Both the position numbers and the translations under genes were made by a program. From Melitaea cinxia (Eukaryota > Arthropoda > Insecta > Lepidoptera > Nymphalidae): DNA of 64,000 nt. The stretch is from contig NC_059399.1 in assembly GCF_905220565.1 (NCBI RefSeq), positions 15,244,501 through 15,308,500 on the forward strand. Reading direction: 5' to 3'. Position 1 is the first letter of the stretch. The number at the start of each line of letters is the position of its first letter. Shown here one piece after another: positions 1-12,059 of the stretch. A model generated the notes under the pieces. That model saw nothing but the letters and a program-made list of their open reading frames with translations, did no database searches and had not been told where the DNA came from.

Positions 1-253
1 AACAAAACCCTTTACTTATTAGGAAGCTTGCAATTTAGAATTAATTATATTTTAATAAGGTTGAGTGAATGAGACGACATAAATTATATCAATATTTTTC
101 AGGTAAAAAATTACTAAATTGGTTGCGAAAAAATTTTACACTTAGGTGGGTAAAATGTCACAATAACACCTAGACTTTTTTGTAATGAAATTGCCTAAAT
201 ATCACGCGCGTAAAACTTAAGATGCTAAACAAATTCGGTCTAATCGATAGACT

Positions 254-574
254 GAGGTGGGCACAGCAGGGAATTTCCTGCTCAAAATGCTCAAAATATG
301 GACCAGCCCGACTGGGGTAGTACCTCGACCTTACAGAAGATCACAGCTAAATAACACTTTTTTCAAGCAGTGTTGTGATCCTGATGGTGAGTAAGGTGAC
401 CAGAGCTCCTGAGGCGAATTGGGGATAGGGTCGGCAACGCGCTTGCGATGCTTCTTGTGTTGTAGACGTCTATAAGCTACGGTAATCACTTACCATCAGG
501 TGAGCCAGACCAGAGGTACCAGAAGGTAGGAACCAGAGGTACGCTTATTTGACGACCTTGTAATATATTTAAAA
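254..574 (+). repeat. LINE 3'-end fragment, family L1 of this window
   Basis: The stretch runs from GGGCACAGCAGGGAATTTCC through CCAGCCCGACTGGGG, GCAACGCGCTTGCGATGCTT and TAAGCTACGGTAATC to TTACCATCAGGTGAG. The same order of blocks recurs at 48126-48350, and partial copies lie at 8519-8700 (reverse), 32258-32350 and 50595-50735. I know this block as a very common 3'-terminal piece of a non-LTR retrotransposon in Lepidoptera; the exact clade is not decidable here. A ~30-bp insertion rich in CCAGAGGTACC separates the tail from the terminal GTACGCTTATTTGACGACC. No coding frame remains. Confidence 0.7.
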
Positions 575-2104
575 GAAGAAACGCTAATGTATTACGCGCA
601 TTTTGGGTATTGAATTCTAGCTTATAATTTTATACATAATTATTATGCAGTTATTACAATAACATCGATGACTGAGATATCATACTGAAAATTGAGTCAT
701 TTTTTTCATCACATTTTTAGTATAGACAATTTTGCATACAGTATCATTTATTTTAGTTTCAATTTTGAGTGAGTTGGAGCGGAAATATAAATTAATGGAG
801 TTAATAATTAATATACACATCGAAATGAAATTTGAAGTTAAATATCAATACAATATTTCATAATTAAAATAGGGATGTGACATAGATGATATTCTTTTTT
901 GTATATCTTTTTTTATGACTGATGGAATATGAATAAGTTAAAACTTGAAAAAATTAATTAAATATGGAATAGTGAGCTACATTCATACATAAAATTAGTT
1001 ATGCATACTGTTCGAATCACCATATGCTTCTGCGAATTCGATCCATATCTCAGCTCTAGGAGTAGTTCATATATTGTCTTATCGTTAGATTTATCTCATA
1101 TCTTATTTTAATGTGTATTTGTAACAAAAAAAAATTAAGGACTAACATTTTAAATTGTTTGTTTTTATACTTTTTAGTGGATTACAATTTACATTTCCTC
1201 TATTATAAAACAGTTCAATAAAAGCATAGCTATATATATTTTATATAATATCACCAAAAGCTTCTTAAGTAATATTCTGAATTCAATGATTGTTATTTCG
1301 CCTAAACATTTCTAAAATAAATTTTATATTATAAAAGTAATAAAATAGCGGTACACTTACTGCAAACACATCTGCTAGCTAACGACCATTATTTTACTAC
1401 CAATGACTTAAATTAAATTATCCGATTTTAGTGATTTTTTACACTTTTACTCATTACAAAACTGATTTTTTTACGCTTTTACTTATACAGAACTTACCGC
1501 GAATGTCATTTTTAAACTCTCAATATTTTGGCAACCTTACAGACGCAATGTTTATGGGCGACGCATTTTCGACGATTTTTTATTTACGAAACTCAGTAAA
1601 AATGATTTCGGTATGAATTTGGAAACCGTTCAAAATGTAAGAATGAAAGGTAAAATTTATCAACCAGATTATTATTATAAAATAAACAGGTCGATAATAT
1701 AAATTACATTTCGTCGAGACCTAAATAAAGTGTTATAAGCGCAAAAACAAAATTTTCAGAAGACGGATTTAAATTATCTTATACTCGTCACTCGACGTAA
1801 ATATTTATCTGTTTGAACTTTTTTCCTGAATCAAGAAAATAGATGACGTAACTTTTTATATTTTAGTATAGAAAAGAGGTTTTTCACTCGTTAGTAACAT
1901 TAGTAACTTACAATTATGTTTAGTATACTTATATTAAAATTAAAATTTACAATTTACTTGCTTAACCTTTCTTGCTTCACCACTACGCCAACAAAGTGCT
2001 GAAGCATAGGCTCAGCAAGCTTGGCACTGAACATGATCAGAATTTTGTTAGAACTGAGCCGCATTCTGTTTAATAGAGAGGCGGTCCGTTTCATCAAGAT
2101 TGCG
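575..2104. other. AT-rich DNA without recognised feature
   Basis: Plain AT-rich sequence. The only open frames are short (about 60 codons) with no recognisable domain and no splice context I trust. No tandem structure or tRNA-like box is visible. Confidence 0.5.
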
Positions 2105-2517
2105 AATAATTGTGTTTGCTCGCAAACTAAAAAAAAAGACTTCAATTACATCGACGAGTAATATAACGTAGATCGACGAAAAAATTGTCAAGTAACTACG
2201 CGTTATCAAAGATCACTCAAAAAGTAGTTATCAGATCTCGATAAAATTTATATGTGAACATATGATAAACATCAGCTTTCGATTAAATTAAAAATTATCA
2301 AAATCGGTACACCCAGTAAAAAGTTATTGCGGATTTTCGAGAGTTTCCCTCGATTTCTCTGGGATCCCATCATCTGATCCTGGTTTCTTTTTTTGTTGGA
2401 AAGGGGATATCCCTAGTTTGGAACCATGATTAGGAAACCAGGATCTGATGATAGGATCCTAAAGAAATCGAGGGAAACTCCCGAAAATCCGCATAACTTT
2501 TTAATGGGTGTACCAAA
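2105..2517 (-). repeat. GACTTC-family element with a head-to-head inverted duplication
   Basis: The left part is the usual end of the family (TGTTTGCTCGCAAAC, then GACTTCAATTACATCGACG). Then GGTACACCCAGTAAAAAGTT leads into GATCCTGGTTTC around 2306-2387. The following 2434-2517 repeats the same ~83 bp in reverse complement (GAAACCAGGATCTGATGAT to ATGGGTGTACC), giving a long hairpin with a ~46-nt loop. Other family members are at 12202, 42228, 52258, 63020 and inside the composites at 36821 and 55726. Full copies begin AACCGACTTCAAAAAAAGG and end TTGAAGTCGGTTTTTT, so the family has matching inverted ends like a non-autonomous DNA or foldback element. Confidence 0.7.
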
Positions 2518-4412
2518 ATTTATTTTTACTTGAGGTTTGTTAACATCAATCAATATGAACCAATTCTAAAATACCTTATTAATAAAGTTAGCACCTTTGC
2601 ACTTTTATTTAAGTGAAATTATTGTTATTTTTCTTATGTACATAATTTCAAATGTGCAATGAAGTATTAAATAAATAAATAAATGAATATCTTCGAGTAG
2701 AATAAATTATTAAAACAATCGAGTTTCATCTTCAACATTTAATGACGTTAAGTCACAAACAACGATAATTTTAGTAAAGATTTATAACCAAATACGAAAA
2801 ACGAAATTCTTACAAATATAACACCGATATCATTAGCTCTCTCAAGATACAATTTAATACAATCCTGATTTATGGCCGTATCAGTTATACACAGCCCTCT
2901 TGAGAATTCGACGGTCCAAGTACAGAAATGGATTCCCAATAAATCCCTCAGTTAGTTGATTTTAGTCAAGAACCCTTTGAAGATATTTATCTGCTAAAAG
3001 TGGGAGTGTTGACCTTGTTTTGAATTTATAAAGACTAAGGCTATATTAATTAAATGATAGCAAATGACACCCCTACTCTGTAATCTCGTTATTATATCTG
3101 TGCCAAGGTCTACGAGATGATGAACGATAAGAATGGAAGCGACGAAATGCAGTATTGTGCTAATAATATTTCTGGTAGTTACGTTGTAATTAAATTAATA
3201 TCTGGAAACCGAAATTACATTATTGTATTATGCAATGAAGATTAATGTTTGATTAGTAACACAAATTAAATTTTGATTGAATTACGCATTTCACTTTTTT
3301 TTTAAACGGTTTTAGCTATTTAAAATTTATTCCTCGAAGTTCCACTTCAAGCTACCTAATTTTGGTGGTCATTCTTTTATTTTAAATTTATCTAATTTGT
3401 TACTTACCCACTCTTTTGTTATTTTAGAAAGATGAACTATATAAGAGTTAGTTCTACAAAACATATGTATATAATGAATAAAATATCAAATATATTGTTT
3501 TTATTTAAAAGAAAACTAACTTGAATTGCGCTATAGTTTACTGGCACCAATAAACCTTACGTCATAATATTAGCCAGCAAATTTTGCCGTGGCATGCTGC
3601 GGAGATTGTAAAAGACCTAATAAATATGAAAACCGCACGAATATATCATCCTGTCATAGTTCAGCCTATCGGCCAAGATCTAGGCTATCTAGCCAAGCTG
3701 TCAATTTATTATTTGAAATTCCTAATGGCACGTACTCCTCACGATAACAGGTAGTTCTCTTTGAAGATCGCATCTGAAATTGTGCGAAAGATTTATTGTT
3801 CGTTGCTTGTACCGAATTTTGATTTGTTTCGTCATAAATTCGCGGATTCTTTCCTGACATTGTATAAACTTCGTGAATGATTTCTGGATAGTTTACAAAA
3901 TGTTATAAGTTTAGACATATTTATATGAATATGTATTTATGTTTAGCACGTGAAATTTTTGACCAAAATTCTTGCTATACTTATTTTGTTAACTTATTGG
4001 AGCAGATACGTAAACAAACATTTTATATTTCTTGTAATATATATTTGTTTTGGTTTTTTGGATTTCCATTTCATTTAAGGGTCTGACGATAATAACTAAT
4101 TATGAGTAAGTTATTATGTTATAAATTAGATTACACACACTCTGAAAATTATGAAACGTGTATTGTTAAGAATAAAAATATACAAATATAATTAAACAGA
4201 ATTTACGAAACAAATTATTATCCCTTCAAGATATTTACTTTTATCCAATTACTTCTTATGAAAAATTTTCCTCGATAGCCTAAATAAACAAACTATTAAA
4301 ATTCACTGAAAATCACACAACATTCTAATAAAATGTATTAATATATATAAAATTATTTCTTTAAAAGTCAAATATAAATTTTAGTTTTTCATTTGATTTG
4401 TGTTAGATTAGT
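2518..4412. other. AT-rich DNA without recognised feature
   Basis: No tRNA-like box, tandem repeat or similarity to other parts of the window was seen. Short open frames of about 63 codons occur on the minus strand without splice or domain support. Confidence 0.45.
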
Positions 4413-4636
4413 TCAGTAAATCACAGGATTCATCTTTACAATTTACAATTATATTACTATCTTCCTCAAAAAAACATCATGTTTATTATAAAGCGTTATG
4501 TGATGTAGATTCAGCAGAGAGGAAGCGGCACTTAGAATTAATTCGAAATAATGCGGAAAATCCGCGAGAATTAAACTTGCTAATACAAACTAGAACACTT
4601 AAACAGCGTGAGGCGAGAGTCAAAAAGTCCACTTAA
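4413..4636 (+). other. Candidate coding exon or pseudo-exon, function unknown
   Basis: A frame without ATG stays open from after a TAG at about 4410 to TAA at 4634-4636. Its second half looks protein-like and charged: it contains the segments ALCDVDSAERKRHLELI and PRELNLLIQTRTLKQRE and ends REARVKKST. This is higher in charged residues and GC than the surrounding DNA. Possible acceptors are the AGs in CACAGGATTC (about 4424) and GATTCAGCAGAG (about 4513). It could be a terminal exon of a host gene, a retrocopy fragment or chance. I do not recognise the protein. Confidence 0.3.
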
Positions 4637-4926
4637 GACGGCGCCAGGCGACTTCGCAGATAAAATGTTGAAACATGAAAAATGGGCGCCAGGAGTGGGA
4701 AGAATGACTTGAAATATTACTATTATGTGCAGCGATGTTTTTCACTTGTGACCCGCTACCGTGAATGTATGCGCATTTCAAATAATTTCTCTTACAAACT
4801 AGGATTAATTGATGGTACTAATGCAGACTATTTATCACATAAGTCGTTGGCAGGTAAAGAAATATAAATATTTCAAATCTTAGTGCAGTACATATTGTTT
4901 TCTAATGTTTACGCGAATTTTACTCA

Positions 4927-5073
4927 TTTAATAAAACACTTTTTTCGGATTTTATCGCGGTTTATTGTTAACTTTTGATTCCCGACGTTTCGGATACTTT
5001 ACAGCAACCATGGTCACGGGAGGACATGGACACAATAAACCGCGATAAAATCCGAAAAAAATGTTTTATTAAA
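4927..5073. mobile_element. Short TIR element (MITE-like), 42-bp inverted ends
   Basis: The left end starts TTTAATAAAACACTTTTTTC and reaches GGTTTATTGT. The right end 5031-5073 is its reverse complement with one mismatch over 42 bp. The core contains CCCGACGTTTCGGATACTTT and ACCATGGTCACGGGAGG. The outermost bases give TTAA on both sides (4928-4931 and 5069-5072), but because the ends are symmetrical this may be part of the inverted repeat rather than a target duplication. There is no coding capacity. The near-identical arms suggest a young insertion or ongoing arm correction. Confidence 0.7.
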
Positions 5074-5288
5074 TTAGTGCAATACACTTTTATTTCGAAT
5101 ACACTAAAAAGAATAAAATAAACTTTTCATGTAAAACTTTAACTATCAACATTTAACACAAATTATATGGTATAAAAACTTGTCGCAAGAGACTTTTTAG
5201 AGAGTACTCGGATTTACCTACTTTGAAAATCATAAAAATTAATTTGACTCGATCAAGTTATTTAACTAATTTGATTATCTACATAGAA

Positions 5289-5560
5289 AAATCTCGCGAC
5301 CAAAACCAGAATCGCCTTTATCGTCTTTGTACGATATATGTATTTTATATATGTATTATGTGTATGGTGTGTTTATTATTATATATTTTATATTATAGTA
5401 CTTGATTGCAATATATTGCACACCAATTATTTTGTTCACTTCCTAACTGCAGTTTCTGTTTCGTGTCCTACCCAAAGGTTGTCTGAAAGAGGTCGCATAT
5501 CTACATCTTTTATTTTATTATTTTGTTGTTGCTTTTAATGTCGCACACTAAAGAGTATTA
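5289..5560 (+). repeat. LINE 3'-tail relic
   Basis: GTGTCCTACCCAAAGGTTGT followed by CTGAAAGAGGTCGCAT matches the tail at 51713-51895 (CCCAAAGGTTGTCTGGAAGA, then GATCGCT). The copy ends near AAAGAGTATTATTATT, which parallels the AATAAAGAGTATCTATC ending of the other copy. It is non-coding and diverged. Confidence 0.5.
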
Positions 5561-6010
5561 TTATTCCGGCACAATTGATAGCTGGAAAAACCCGCGAGGC
5601 GCGTCTAGTATCCTATACAACTATACATCGTAGTCATCGAGAATTGCGTTAAACCTTATCCAATTCTACCAACAGTCGAAGATTAGCCATCATTATCACT
5701 CCATTACTTGTATTCTCATAGCAATTATGGCAAAGATTATTCGTTAATTAGATTAAGACAATAACAATAATTACGCTCGTATTACTTACGTCATTAAGAG
5801 TAATTGGATTAATCTCATCACAATAAAGACAAGTGGGTCGAGCTTGATGTGAATAAAATGATATGCATGCATTTGTTACGGTTTATCTCGGTAACCATTA
5901 CACGGATTCGCTTTTCATTAGTCGGTGGAGTATCTTTTGGTAAAGGATTAATCGTATGAAACATTAATCTTCGTCAGGAGGAAGCCGTACTATCTCAATT
6001 TGGTTATGTT
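5561..6010. promoter_or_regulatory. Candidate non-repetitive regulatory stretch
   Basis: This stretch matches no other repeat in the window and is dense in homeodomain-type cores. GGATTAATC occurs twice (about 5812 and 5945), TTAATTAG around 5746, and AATAATTAC and ACAATAACAATAAT nearby. Such clusters occur in insect enhancers, but AT-rich DNA produces them by chance, so this is only a weak candidate. Confidence 0.2.
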
Positions 6011-6295
6011 GTGGATTCGTGAAATTAGCGACATTGATGTTAGAAATGTTTCACATTTTCTATTGTACTTTATTATTGCATAAAATATTTTTATAAAAAT
6101 AACGAAACATACTTTTTTAGACTAAGTTAAGACATAATAACCTTATTCCATAAAACTAGTTTTACATAATTGAGAAGTGCATATATTTATTATTACGTAC
6201 CATAATTGTATACTTCTAAAACATATTTACTTGTATTTACAGAATTTAAGAAAAAAATATATGTAATTTTTCTATAATTACAATCACGATTTTGC

Positions 6296-6645
6296 CTATA
6301 GTCATCCCACTGCTGAGCAAAGGCCTCTTTCTCTATGTAGGAGCAGCATTGGAGCTTAAATCGCCACGCTGCTCCACTGTGGGTTGGTGGTTATATTTCC
6401 GACTATGACTAATTATCACTATCAGGTAATTGTGATAACAACCGGGACTGATAGCTTAACGTGCTTTCCGAGGCACAGTGTGGAAACCTATAAGGACAGA
6501 CATCCGACCCGGAAACAAATATTTGTACAAATGTAAATATCCATCCCAAGCGGGAATCAAACCCGCAAACCGCCGTGTTTAACACGGCACACGCACTACT
6601 ACACCAGAGCGTAGTAAATGATAATTCGGCCAAAACTTTTTTTTG
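6296..6645 (-). repeat. tRNA-headed SINE, family A, near full length
   Basis: Read on the minus strand it begins with a tRNA-like head around 6610 and has a B-box-like GGGTTTGATTCCCGC. It continues through ATATTTACATTTGTACAAAT and TGCCTCGGAAAGCACGTTAA to GTGGAGCAGCGTGGCG, and ends CAGCAGTGGGATGACTATAG near 6300. The same block order recurs at 27010-27450, 37535-37757, 52714-53000 and 56991-57215, with partial copies elsewhere. SINEs of this type are transcribed by RNA polymerase III from the internal A and B boxes and moved by LINE enzymes. Confidence 0.85.
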
Positions 6646-7325
6646 CCAATCAATTCTATGTTTGTAGCAATCAATATACGAAGCAATGTACGTTACTTTC
6701 TGTGAATCGTCAGAAAATGTAAAAACTTTTTCGTACTTCGGTTAAGTCAAACTGTAGTTTTCTCTCTTCCTGAAAGAGACTGGCAGCAATAGAAAAGGTT
6801 TTCCGTAAAAATGTGCTTAATTATATTGGAAAAGTCAACAAAGTTCTTTTTCCTGTAACTACTTATTTATGATTCTCACCTTTACCTCCTCATCACAAAT
6901 GTTCATCTTAATAAGAAATAACATTCGAAAAACGTATTAATAACCAATCGCTTCCTCATTCTATGCGACCTCGATCGCATGGAACAACGTCATTCATGTC
7001 TACCATTCTACCTGCTGAAGTAATCTGTGCTATAGTAAATTATCTAACAATTTATAAAAAAAGTAAATATTGAAAAGAATCCATAATAATATTTTGTTTT
7101 AAGCAATTCGTTACATCATATTATAATAGCGCAGCTCTAACTGCTACACTAGTGTTAATTGTGTTTCAGCAGCTATAAAATAATAAAAGAAAAGTCAAGA
7201 AATACAATACAATGAAACATAAAATCACATACCCATAAAATGTACTTTCTACGCAAATTTAAAAACAGATCACTGTTAATAAGTTCTTCCTTGTAATGCT
7301 CGATTAAAATGATTCACTAAAGGAA
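6646..7325. other. AT-rich DNA without recognised feature
   Basis: No repeat family, tandem array or protein-like frame was identified. Confidence 0.45.
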
Positions 7326-7560
7326 ACGAGAAAAAAACGAGTGTGCTTTAGACCACACGACTGAAACAAAACTTCTACACTATGTCTTATATATACGAAA
7401 TGTAACTGGCTATGAGAGAAAGAGAGGAAGAAAATGTGTGCTCGCACTTCTCTCTTTTGCTCCGTTCCCTTTGCCCAGTCACACTTTTCGTAACGCTCTC
7501 GTCACGCATTCACCAGCTTACTCACCAAGTCAAGCGTGCGTATAGAAAGTTTTACTTTTA
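7326..7560 (+). repeat. Dispersed repeat R, copy 1
   Basis: ACGAGTGTGCTTTAGACCAC, then ACGACTGAA, a CT-rich core, CATTCACCAGCTTACTC and finally GCGTGCGTATAGAAAGTTTT. The same order is found at 33915-34115 in the same orientation. I recognise the motif as widespread in Lepidoptera, but I cannot assign it to a class from two copies; no inverted ends or tRNA boxes are obvious. Confidence 0.6.
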
Positions 7561-8518
7561 AAAGATTCGAATTCATATAGAGTAAGTAGCAATGTAAATA
7601 AGACCTAATGGTGTTTCCTTTTAAAATCCGTAAAGAGTTATGTAAAATCAATGATGCGTGCTTTTAACTGAGGTCGAGAGGATTAAGTATTAGATGCTTA
7701 ATGGTATGTTTACTCGCTTCTAAAATTGCACAACTTAAACACACATTAGTTCTACTTGACCCTTAACGTCACCAACATAGAGACTATTTTGGATTGGTAA
7801 TTTACGAAATTGCCAGAGCGATGATTCAAAGTTGAATGCACCAGATCTTTAAGCTACTGCATATAAAGTTCAAAATTCGATAAAAACTTAAGCATCCAGT
7901 GTAGCTCACTAAAGGTACTCAATCAATAACGTTAATGTATAGCTGAGCGATTCAAACTGAATCTTGAATTTTTTGTATTCCGTTTTATCCAATTTCGCTT
8001 GCCTTTCACCGTTTTCATCATTCTGCGGATCAAGTATACGAATTAAATAAAAAAGTGTTGTTACATTTTCATGATTAAATCGCTAAACAGAACTGCAGTT
8101 CTCTTTGCTCTTCTCTTATTGAAAAATGTAGTAATATATGTAAGAGTATTTTTTTTAACGAATATTTCCATAATACCGATTTATGTTTAACATCTAAGAA
8201 TTAATACATGAGAAACTATTTCGACTAGATATATGTAAATTGTGTACGTTGTCTCGTCATCAATTGAGTTAAAAGCACAATGTCACTCGCCTGTGTACTA
8301 AACTATCTAGCTTGAATAGACATGGTTTTTAGGTAGTCCCGTAAATGTTAGGTTAATTACGTTCATACAAACAAACAAATAAACTATCTGTCAGTATCTT
8401 TAAACTTTAGGACAACAGTACAAAGAAGTTATCTTTCAAACTATTGCAATTATTACGAAATATAATGACTTTATGATATGGTTTTATTTTTAATTTTCTT
8501 TTGTATACGACTGTGTCA
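7561..8518. other. AT-rich DNA without recognised feature
   Basis: No convincing repeat, RNA gene or coding segment was seen. Confidence 0.45.
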
Positions 8519-8700
8519 GTAAATAAGCGTACATTCCACCCGTTGGTAGGCGGTTACTGTAGCCTGTAGATGACTGCAACGCCGGAAGCATTGCATTGTT
8601 GCCCAATCTATCCGCAACCCTCTTCAACAGCTCTGGTTACCTTACTCACCACAGGAACAAAACACTACTCGTGGACACTATTATTTGGCTGTCATCTTTT
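8519..8700 (-). repeat. LINE 3'-end fragment, family L1, reverse copy
   Basis: On the minus strand the order is GTGAGTAAGGTAACCAGAGC, a diverged GCAATGCTTCCGGCGTTGCA block, then CTACAGGCTACAGTAACCGC and CGTACGCTTATTTAC. It corresponds to the second half of the copy at 254-574 and is considerably diverged. Confidence 0.6.
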
Positions 8701-9904
8701 GTAAACTTGAGGGACTTTCCCTGGTAGACGTTGAATCTAAAGATTATTATTATAAGAAATTTTGATGTATATCAAGACATCAGGTGATAGACTATACAAA
8801 CCTATTTAAGACATCAGGTGTTAGACTACTGTTAGATTACTTTGCCCAATTCTTGTGATTGTATCTGTAAAAAAGTACTTAAAATTCGTAAAATTATTTG
8901 TCTAAATATCATTATGCTATCTAGATGTTTGCTATGAGCCAAGTTGATGTGAGCTAGAACTTATAACGTCACAAGTTAATCAGCACACACGCAAAGATCT
9001 TATATACTACTCGAGTTATTGAAGTTACTTATACTATTATATTTCTTTTGGTGCGTTAGGGATGAATGATGAGAGTAAATTTTTATGATGCGCGCGCAAA
9101 CCGTCACAAAAAATCGACACCCTGATGTTAGCTAGTCAACGAAGAAGAAGTTAGCAACGTGACAACGTGACAACGTTAGCTAGCCAAAGAAGTATAACTT
9201 CTTACGTGCGTACATAAGTACACACACTTTTTTTTGAACACGCGTTACAGCTAATGTACCATTGTTTTACGTATAACGATTATATGTGTGAACTATACAC
9301 AAATATTAAAAAAGAATATAAAACAAATGAAAGTATTACATTGATAACAGAATAATATGATGACACGGCGGTCTGTTAGCAATTTATGCGACTCATACGG
9401 TTAGAAATTAGTTAAAAAACCAAAGTGTACCTATGTGTAAATACACAAATATTTTCCGTATTTAGTAATAGTAAAAGGCACTTAATGAAAGAGCAAGCCT
9501 TTCTCCCAAATAAATTACCTAACGAAGTTGTTTGTTACTGAACGGAGCCAATAATTCCTAATTAGTTCTTTCTGGCGACAATTAGTCGCTCTTCCACTTT
9601 CGTGTATTGAAATGGTTGCATAATTTTTCTTCGTAATTTCCTCTTTTAGCTAATTAAGAAGATTTTGTTTTGAAAACAACAAGAAGTTTAGTTTTTTTTA
9701 TTGAAACAAAGTACTTTGTTCTATTAATTTGTTTAATTATAAAATTTCTCGAAATTTTTCTTTTGTCGTTATTAACATACAAAGTGTAATTTCTAATATA
9801 TCTTATTTTATATTAAATCTATTAGACCTATATTCAGTGAGTTGTGAAATTAAACTTTGACGTGGCAGTCAACAATAATAAATAAACGTCTCACACTTAA
9901 CACC
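8701..9904. other. Mixed AT-rich DNA with a local repeat-like patch
   Basis: There is a small direct repeat of AGACATCAGGTG near 8775 and 8809. At 9090-9260, GATGCGCGCGCAAACCGTCA and TGTTAGCTAGTCAACGAAGA are followed by duplicated ACGTGACAACGTGACAACG; I believe this belongs to a dispersed lepidopteran repeat. The stretch 9480-9660 carries CCTAATTAGTTC and ACAATTAGTCGC and resembles no other part of the window. Confidence 0.35.
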
Positions 9905-10085
9905 CTCCACTGGGACTTTACTCCTGTGTCGTGGGTTCAGAAGCACGCAATACATAAGCACAAACTCCTATACCACGGCAAATATCTCTATTGCCAATAA
10001 AAATATAAGCCATGATCGAATCCGTTACCGCTAGTGCCACAGCTTTAAGCCAGTGCTGTGACCGTTGCGCTAACGCATCATCAAA
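9905..10085 (-). repeat. tRNA-headed SINE, family B, diverged
   Basis: On the minus strand TGATGCGTTAGCGCAACGGT, then CACAGCACTGGCTTAAAGC, form an A-box-like head. A decayed B box follows (GATTCGATCATGG), then TATTGGCAATAGAGATATTT and GTGCTTATGTATTGC. It is the same family as 37760-37960, 57219-57400 and 33222-33385. The B-box end has decayed relative to the copy at 57219. Confidence 0.65.
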
Positions 10086-10461
10086 TAAATGAAGCATAAT
10101 AACCAAGGCCAATTCACGTATCTTATATTTCATTTGGAAGAAAAATATTGCGTTACGATTAAGTGAACTGCAGTAATTTGATCGAAACTCAATGCGGATA
10201 AAATATATGGGCAATATAAATTGCTACCGCATTTTATAAATTTATAATTTTTGAACGTAAAAATCACAAAATATTTAATTGATTGATTGATAAAACTATT
10301 CAAAAATACAATACAATATTTAATATTTTATACTGAATTGTGGCATCACATGTCATGTGCAAATTTCTAAATAATAAATGTACTAAAAACTTAAAAATAA
10401 ATAACTGAAATATCAAAATAGAAATACGAATTAATAGTTTTTTTACTTTATACAATACTAC

Positions 10462-10892
10462 ATGTTTCAACATGAATATACCTGTTCCGTTTTCAACGTT
10501 AAATGTTCTATAGTTTTTAACTTTCGCGCGCCAATTCAGCCAATGCAATGTCAAAATGTCGTCTCAAAGGTGAACACTTGTGTATTTGACCAATCAGAGC
10601 GCCCGAATCACCAACGCGCATGCGCAATCGAACCTCACGAAGAAAGCAGCGCCTGCGGCGGCCGCCGGTCAACAACTACAACAGCAAACATCTAACCGCA
10701 CGCGTCCCCATTGCGGCCGTTGAAACCGAAAATTAAACCTGACTGTTTTAAATATACTTCCTCTTGAGTAATGTTTGTGTATGGCGTGATTAGTGGACTA
10801 TTCATAAATACAACGTGACCGGCCGGCATATATCCTAAAACTTGCAACAATATTATCAAGAACCGCTCCGTCTTCCGTTCCTGCTGAGCATG
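10462..10892 (+). promoter_or_regulatory. Candidate CpG-rich promoter plus 5' exon ending in ATG|GTGAGT
   Basis: Within an AT-rich window this stretch is rich in CpG. It holds TTTCGCGCGCC (E2F-like, about 10522), CCAAT-box cores at 10530, 10540 and 10590 (GACCAATCAG), a perfect palindrome GCGCATGCGC at 10616-10625 that fits the NRF-1/Ewg site, and GCGGCGGCCGCCGG at about 10656. Downstream, CTGCTGAGCATG is followed directly by GTGAGTTG, so a first exon could end at 10892 with the initiator ATG as its last codon. The next exon is not evident, which would imply a long intron. Start and direction are inferred; a bidirectional promoter is possible. Confidence 0.4.
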
Positions 10893-11165
10893 GTGAGTTG
10901 TGCATGATATCTCTTGTTCATCTATTCATGTCATGTACCGTTTGTTTACCGGCGAGTGTATATTTATGCTCGATTCAGACTATACGTAGATAGAAATTGC
11001 ATTCTAAAAGAACCGCATTCGTTTGCGTACAATACCTATTTTAAAAACCAAATCAAACATGGGAAAGAAATAGGAAAAAGTTAATTTAATATTTTTAATA
11101 CTTTAACGAATTAAAACTCTCGCATTTGTTATACAAAAAAAAATGACCAAATTTTGAGAGCGCTT

Positions 11166-11690
11166 TTAGATATTTTTACTTATGACTTGATGTCTGTCAC
11201 CCCAAATGGAGCTAAGTGCTGGTTTAAGGTTCAATAATTCTTCTCCAACAAGAATATTTAGCAAAGCAGTGGGAAATTTACTGACTATAACAATACAGTA
11301 AAGAATAATAATAATTAGTTCAGCATTTAATCTGCTGTCGGCTTCTCTCGCTGTGCATATATTAATTAATTTACTTATTGTCAATTAGTTCTATTAGTAT
11401 GTGTTAGTTATATCGCTAGCATGTATTGCTATGTAATATTATATGCATAATAACTGGTTAACATATAAGTTAGGCTTTTTAAATCACTTAACATTAACTA
11501 CTCCGTGCTTAGATCACATAACTAGTAAGTTATTAGTCGCATTAATTTATTAATACAAGAAAAAAGTTAATGTAACCTTTCTCTGTATATTAATTAGTGT
11601 TTAAATAGTAAAATTTCAATAAAATCTAAATACATCAACAAGCGTACGATCGATCCACCTGATGGTAGACGGTTACCGTGGCCTAAATAA
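11166..11690 (-). repeat. Dispersed repeat D, copy 1
   Basis: The blocks GATGTCTGTCACCCCAAATG, TGCTGGTTTAAGG, CTTCTCTCGCTGTGCATAT, GTTTAAATAGTAAAATTTCA and AAGCGTACGATCGATCCACC recur in reverse complement at 23225-23765. The last block is the end of the L1 LINE tail (ATGGTAGACGGTTACCGTGG). The copies are clearly diverged. The unit has no recognisable ends or coding frame, so its class is open. Confidence 0.6.
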
Positions 11691-12059
11691 AACAAAAGTA
11701 AAAATGGGAAACAGCTCTTATATTAAAGAAATAAAATGAAATATTACATTCAAGATATACGTCAAAATATAATTTCTGAAAATGCAGTTTCCATCTTTTT
11801 TCCGAATTAGCGACCTTTGTGGTGATGTAAAAGACGTGAAAGTCGAGCTTTAAAAGGTTGGGTTAGAGCCAAGAATGTGCAAGCTCAGGTAAGCCTCACA
11901 ACCGTATATAACTTTTATACATGTGTATGTTGATATTCTAGGTATACTAATTATAAGTGTAATTGAATGTACGGGTAAGGAGGAAAAGATATATGAAGCT
12001 AATATCTAATGACCGTTACTTCGGCCAATGGAAATCGATGTTACGAAAAGCATTATTTA

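Noticed and set aside
4927..5073. piggyBac-type MITE from the TTAA at both ends
   Set aside because: TTAA is part of the symmetrical inverted ends and the termini lack the CCC/CCY start typical of piggyBac, so the class stays open.
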